Of a stretch of DNA of 11,188 bases, positions 8,901-11,188 are shown piece after piece. A program made the translations under genes and the position numbers. How positions within the stretch are numbered: the stretch's first letter is position 1; each line of letters starts with the position of its first letter. This DNA comes from Bacteroidetes bacterium UBA7368 (lineage in GTDB: Bacteria; Bacteroidota; Rhodothermia; Rhodothermales; UBA10348): assembly GCA_002469915.1 (NCBI GenBank), contig DKOG01000045.1, forward strand, positions 1 to 11,188, written 5' to 3'. The notes beneath the pieces were generated by a model. It worked only from the letters and a program-made list of their open reading frames with translations, ran no database searches and had not been told where the DNA came from.

Positions 8901-9322
8901 TCAATCTGTATCGGAAAATTTCAGAGTGCCGCACTCCAGAAACCCTCTCTGGAATCCGAGAGGAGTTAACCGATCGCTTCGGGCCACCCCCAGCTGAGGT
9001 CGAGCATTTGCTGGCATCCATGGACCTCAAAATGGAAGCCGAAAAAATTCGCCTCTCCAAAGTGGTGTTCAAAAACGAACGCCTATTTCTATCCATGCCT
9101 TCGACCGAGGAGGACCCATGGTTTTTTGAACACCTCTTTCACCCTTTGCTAGAACGGTTAACTCTTATTTCCCAGCGATACGTTCTGAAGGAAAGTAGCA
9201 GTGGCAAACTGCGCGCTATCATCCAGGAAATACCCTCGATAGAAGCTGCCCGTAAAGTGGTCGTACAGCTGAATAAAACCCTAAAAAAAGGCACCCCTTC
9301 AGAGTCACGATCTGAGGCATAG
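5927..9322 (+). CDS. mfd: Transcription-repair coupling factor Mfd
   Basis: Mfd is a DNA translocase that removes stalled RNA polymerase and recruits UvrA to the damage. The protein has 1131 residues, close to the usual 1100-1180. Domains in order: UvrB-like D1a/D2/D1b (about 30-340, with GDLALRGGILDIFP); a less conserved D3; a CarD-like RNA-polymerase interacting domain from about 441 (LTPGDFVVHIDYG); a superfamily-2 translocase with Walker A GDVGFGKT (592-599), DEEQ (693-696), the TATPIPRTL motif, and motif VI QLRGRVGR (862-869) in the TRG region; and a C-terminal TRCF/D7 domain from about 982. The start is taken as TTG at 5927. An in-frame TAA at 5900-5902 bars any longer form, and the next ATG (6032) would remove about 35 residues that resemble the normal family N-terminus. 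No Shine-Dalgarno is visible. All catalytic motifs look intact. Confidence 0.95.
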   Translation: MSLSAIYQNITSASFSKRLGEWVTSTPYDTEVGEHMSVRGAAGSLPAFLTALAHERAKRPLLCVLEDPDSAAFFCSDLQQIIGSEDSVVLLPPSDNRPFDSEHVPDPAPVIQRADVMQRLVDNFSGIIVTSVEALIEKMPPSDQVEQASMDLQNGMEVDPKELIERLVGQGFTRTEFVEQPGDLALRGGILDIFPFTGAFPIRIEYFGDEIDSIREFDIHTQRSVSRRTSARIVPNMDASADESEGARIPLTDHFRGTGGLLTLINSAQLYDAATATFNARDEARQAAITRDEDVAGTSDFFLNEAELRTALYPFPCLHLGPFQEDVDERIEVSSRPQPSFNTRIAQLRRRLQENHQNGLKTTILCDNPGQEGRMMELLEEDLEAGRTALKVESLHRGFEVDELQLALYTDHEIFDRYHRPTARKQKQRYGGISLRELQHLTPGDFVVHIDYGVGKFGGLERIVVRERKQEVVRLLYLNGDVLYVNVNALYKLHKYKGKEGHQPALTKLGSGQWEKAKSRTKSRVKDIARDLIRLYAKRKQSDGFAFGPDTIWQQELEASFQFEDTPDQAASSEAVKADMENPVPMDRLVCGDVGFGKTEIAIRAAFKAVQDGKQVAILVPTTVLAMQHYRTFSKRLANYPVNIGVLSRFRSSAQLKETISDLKTGKIDLVIGTHRLVSKDVEFSELGLLIVDEEQRFGVGMKEKLRKLKVSIDTLTLTATPIPRTLQFSLMGARDLSIIATAPPNRQPINTEIHTFDKDVIRDALLYEINRGGQVFFIHNRVQSINEINAMLRMLVPDIRIQTAHGQMKGPDLERVMMEFVEGKFDVLVSTNIIENGLDISNANTIIINRADHFGLAELHQLRGRVGRSDRKAFCYLLVPSVHGLTRESKQRLQAVEEFSDLGSGFHLAMRDLDIRGAGNMLGAEQSGVIADVGFETYHRILDEAVEDLRSEEFSDLFDSPRTPRSKETLVEVDEDAFIPETYLSNRIERLNLYRKISECRTPETLSGIREELTDRFGPPPAEVEHLLASMDLKMEAEKIRLSKVVFKNERLFLSMPSTEEDPWFFEHLFHPLLERLTLISQRYVLKESSSGKLRAIIQEIPSIEAARKVVVQLNKTLKKGTPSESRSEA

Positions 9323-9484
9323 GGCAGACTGCGTATTATTTATAGCGTCTAAGAGCCAAGACACATTGGTGACAAATCCTATAAACCCATGCGCTGCAAT
9401 GCTTTATGGAGATATTCTAAATCACCGCTTAGGTCTATACTAATTATTAGTAATTAGTACAAGCCCGTAATTTCAGTAAACTGC
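9323..9484. other. Convergent intergenic region between mfd and the WYL regulator gene
   Basis: No gene is supported in this 162-bp AT-rich gap between convergent stop codons. Its only clear structure is the AT-only hairpin at 9438-9459, listed separately. I see no GC-rich stem followed by a T-run for either strand. Confidence 0.5.
9438..9459. terminator. AT-only perfect inverted repeat, possible bidirectional transcription end
   Basis: TACTAATTA and TAATTAGTA form a perfect 9-bp stem around a TTAG loop. It sits between the convergent ends of mfd and the WYL gene, where a shared terminator would be expected. The stem has only one G-C pair on each arm and no flanking T-tract, so it would be a weak intrinsic terminator. 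It could instead be a protein-binding palindrome. Confidence 0.25.
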
Positions 9485-10456
9485 TCAGTAGCGAGCCATA
9501 ATTTTACTTGCGGCGTCGCGATGGGCCGCCGCCATGGAGTCTGGGGCAATCACTTTTACATCAGACCCAAAACGCATCAACCAATTGGTCAGATAACTTT
9601 GGTTGTCGAATCGAAACGTAACCTGTATTCCAGAATCGACTTCTACTTCTGTTTCTATTTTTGCGGGTATACTTGTTCGAGCTAACCGAAATGCTGCTGG
9701 TGAAAACTCGAGTTTGATTTCAACCAATGAAGTACCCATTCCATTTTGCTGCAGATATTTCTGGAGCTGGAATCCTTCGGGGCGGTCAAATTTTTCCGTC
9801 AACACAAAAAGCTCATGGATTCGATCCAATCGAAAATTTCGAATCGTGTCTCGTAAGTGATCATACCCGATCAAATTCCAATGATCGGTATAGTAGACTA
9901 AGCCTAATGGATCAACGCGTCGCTGCGTCAATTCGTCTCGCGATTCTACATAGTACTCCATGATTGCCTTACGAGAACTAGCTACGGCTTCAGACAATTT
10001 ATACCACTTCCCAGAGTCTCCTCCTTCGGCTTGCACGGCTTGCAACCAATAGGGGTCGAGCACGGTGTTTTCAGAAAGCTGATCTACATACTCGCCAATT
10101 TCCCTGGGCAGAACGGACCGTATCTTGAGGGCTACGGCATCGGCATCTTCTCGTAAGGAAGCATCTGATTGTAGCTTCATGAACTCCGTTCCCACGATGA
10201 GGGTAGCCGCTTCGCGGGCAGTGAGCATCAAGGGTGGAAGCTGATATCCATCCAGAATCTCGTATCCACCTCCTTCCGAATAGGTCAGCGGAACGCCGGA
10301 GTCCGAGAGCGCGCGAAGGTCTCTAAAGATAGTTCTTCTAGACACCTCAAAGTGCTCGGCCAAGTCCCTTGAAGTCATTTGCGGCTTGTTTTGAAGCAGC
10401 AAGATGGTCGCGAAAAGTCGCTCAGTACGGGTACCCTGCTTATCAGATTTGGGCAT
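9485..10456 (-). CDS. WYL-domain transcriptional regulator (HTH + WYL + WCX, YafY-like)
   Basis: A 323-residue cytoplasmic DNA-binding regulator. An N-terminal HTH_11-type winged helix (about 11-65) includes SRDLAEHFEVSRRTIFRDLRAL at 29-50. The WYL domain (about 152-222) contains the core HWNLIGYDH (192-200) followed by the Arg-rich IRNFRLDRI; the name-giving W-Y-L reads W-N-L here. A WCX extension (about 243-320) ends the protein. WYL domains of this family are thought to sense ligands such as nucleotides or nucleic acid; the ligand and targets here are unknown. The ATG lies 11 bp after the rsmG stop on the same strand, so co-transcription with rsmG is likely. WYL proteins often regulate DNA-damage, phage-defence or metabolic genes, but nothing in this window shows a target. 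Confidence 0.9.
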   Translation of the reverse strand: MPKSDKQGTRTERLFATILLLQNKPQMTSRDLAEHFEVSRRTIFRDLRALSDSGVPLTYSEGGGYEILDGYQLPPLMLTAREAATLIVGTEFMKLQSDASLREDADAVALKIRSVLPREIGEYVDQLSENTVLDPYWLQAVQAEGGDSGKWYKLSEAVASSRKAIMEYYVESRDELTQRRVDPLGLVYYTDHWNLIGYDHLRDTIRNFRLDRIHELFVLTEKFDRPEGFQLQKYLQQNGMGTSLVEIKLEFSPAAFRLARTSIPAKIETEVEVDSGIQVTFRFDNQSYLTNWLMRFGSDVKVIAPDSMAAAHRDAASKIMARY

Positions 10457-10467
10457 TCGAATTCGCG

Positions 10468-11121
10468 CTATACAATGGTGGAAGTAACATGAACCAATCT
10501 CTTGGTAGAAAAATACGGATCATGGGCTAATTCTCTAAGAGGCTGCACATCTACCTGCACTTCCACATCCAATGCCTTCAACGAGGCAATTTCGGCGTCG
10601 AGATTGCCTCCCTTTAGACAGATAAGCCCCTCAGCCCACGAACCGACAGGTGGACTACTTCCTACCTGATATACTCGCTTATGCCAGGACCACAAATCAC
10701 TAAGAGGTGCTGTTGCACGTGAAACACTATACTGAACATGTCCGCTACTTTGCTCTGCCCTTCCCTGCCAAGTAGTACAATTCTTAATACCTAACTTTCT
10801 GCAAAACAACTCGATTGAGCGTGTTTTCTTTCCGTTAGAGTCGACTGCGATAACCTGTACATCGGGCCACATTATGGCCAGGGGAATCGCTGGAAGACCT
10901 CCGCCCGAACCCCAATCCACCACCTTCGACCCAGCAGGGACGTCTTTTGTTGCCAGTACTAATGAATGCGCAATATGATGGCTCATCGCTTGGCGAACAT
11001 CGCCCCTAGATATAAGATTGAAGCGTTTATTTACCTCGACCAACATGTCTGCATAGGACCGCAAAAGAGCGTCTTGCTCTGGCGTTACCGATATGGGATA
11101 TATGCTTTTATTTGGTTTCAT
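10468..11121 (-). CDS. rsmG: 16S rRNA (guanine527-N7)-methyltransferase RsmG (GidB)
   Basis: RsmG uses S-adenosylmethionine to make m7G527 in 16S rRNA of the small ribosomal subunit. The protein has 217 residues, the usual length. Seen motifs: NKRFNLIS (31-38); HHIAHSL (48-54); SAM-binding motif VVDWGSGGGLPAIPLAI (67-83), the family's D-x-G-x-G-x-G-x-P pattern; VDSNGKKTRSIELF (93-106); SRATAPL (134-140), the conserved SRA/ARA segment; and LKGG (169-172). The ATG at 11121 is supported by the family N-terminus and by AAGGGAG 12 nt upstream. The gene is followed by the WYL regulator gene. A parS-consensus sequence lies inside the coding region (10711-10726) over codons 132-137. rsmG is classically found beside mnmG and parAB near the origin; those would lie to the right, outside the window. 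Confidence 0.95.
   Translation of the reverse strand: MKPNKSIYPISVTPEQDALLRSYADMLVEVNKRFNLISRGDVRQAMSHHIAHSLVLATKDVPAGSKVVDWGSGGGLPAIPLAIMWPDVQVIAVDSNGKKTRSIELFCRKLGIKNCTTWQGRAEQSSGHVQYSVSRATAPLSDLWSWHKRVYQVGSSPPVGSWAEGLICLKGGNLDAEIASLKALDVEVQVDVQPLRELAHDPYFSTKRLVHVTSTIV
10711..10726. promoter_or_regulatory. parS: parS-like ParB binding site inside rsmG
   Basis: TGTTGCACGTGAAACA fits the widely quoted bacterial parS consensus TGTTNCACGTGAAACA at every fixed position, and differs from the perfect palindrome at 11172-11187 by one base. On the coding strand it covers codons 132-137 of rsmG (S-V-S-R-A-T), so it encodes part of the conserved SRA motif. ParB binding is inferred from the match. Confidence 0.7.
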
Positions 11122-11133
11122 CTGGTTGCTGAT

Positions 11134-11140
11134 CTCCCTT
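11134..11140 (-). promoter_or_regulatory. Probable ribosome binding site of rsmG
   Basis: AAGGGAG on the minus strand resembles a Shine-Dalgarno sequence, 12 nt before the rsmG ATG, slightly long spacing. It is the clearest such site in the window and directly follows the hairpin at 11141-11158, so hairpin folding could affect access to it; that is inference. Confidence 0.4.
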
Positions 11141-11163
11141 CAGCCTCTCCAGGGGCTGTTTTT
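11141..11163 (+). terminator. Intrinsic-terminator-like hairpin reading rightward, between rsmG and parS
   Basis: On the plus strand CAGCCTC and GGGGCTG form a 7-bp stem (one G-T pair) around a TCCA loop at 11141-11158, followed by TTTTT at 11159-11163. This is the form of a rho-independent terminator for plus-strand transcription, yet no plus-strand gene ends here. It may limit antisense transcription toward parS, act as a hairpin in the rsmG leader, or be chance. Confidence 0.35.
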
Positions 11164-11170
11164 ATGTCCA

Positions 11171-11188
11171 GTGTTTCACGTGAAACAC
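11171..11188. promoter_or_regulatory. parS: parS, perfect 18-bp ParB binding palindrome
   Basis: GTGTTTCACGTGAAACAC is a perfect palindrome up to the window edge and contains the canonical TGTTTCACGTGAAACA (11172-11187). Chromosomal ParB (Spo0J) proteins bind this sequence to nucleate the partition complex and load SMC. It lies 50 bp upstream of rsmG, a gene classically near parAB and the replication origin. The palindrome may extend past the window. Confidence 0.88.

Noticed and set aside
7843..9096. Minus-strand open frames of 70-118 codons within mfd
   Set aside because: They lie opposite strongly conserved Mfd helicase and C-terminal domains and look like antisense shadows.
10455..10466. 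Overlapping short palindromes ATTCGAAT and CGAATTCG between rsmG and the WYL gene
   Set aside because: Eight-base palindromes are common by chance; there is no further support for an operator.

Overview
The window holds eight protein genes, all chromosomal housekeeping or core-metabolism types; seven are complete and one runs off the left edge. I see no mobile element, CRISPR array, tRNA, rRNA or defence system. Most starts lack a recognisable Shine-Dalgarno sequence, base composition is balanced, and the families are typical of Bacteroidota/Rhodothermota-like bacteria (M48 lipoprotein protease, MurQ, large Mfd, WYL regulator). Lineage is an inference; no marker gene here settles it.

Layout, left to right. 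(1) 1-1410, minus: the first 470 residues of an RND/MMPL-type exporter. (2) 1411-1669: a divergent intergenic region with an imperfect inverted repeat. (3) 1670-2101, plus: a MaoC/PhaJ-type (R)-specific enoyl-CoA hydratase. (4) 2111-4755, minus: a two-gene operon with recF first (GTG start) and an M48 metalloprotease lipoprotein second, joined by an ATGA stop/start overlap. (5) 4756-4911: a divergent promoter region. (6) 4912-9322, plus: murQ (MurNAc-6-phosphate etherase) followed by mfd (transcription-repair coupling factor, probable TTG start). (7) 9323-9484: a convergent gap with an AT-only hairpin. (8) 9485-11121, minus: rsmG (gidB, 16S rRNA m7G methyltransferase) followed after 11 bp by a WYL-domain transcriptional regulator. 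(9) 11122-11188: the rsmG leader and a perfect parS palindrome.

The most interesting signal is non-coding. A perfect 18-bp palindrome, GTGTTTCACGTGAAACAC, ends the window at 11171-11188. A second parS-consensus site, TGTTGCACGTGAAACA, lies at 10711-10726 inside rsmG, where it also encodes the conserved S-R-A motif of the methyltransferase. The centres are about 460 bp apart. Together they suggest a ParB-loading (centromere-like) locus, and the recF/rsmG gene content fits an origin-proximal position. Functionally the window combines genome maintenance (RecF, Mfd, parS), envelope upkeep (MurQ, M48 lipoprotein, RND exporter), lipid/acyl-CoA metabolism (MaoC) and ribosome modification (RsmG). I found no convincing wholly new system.
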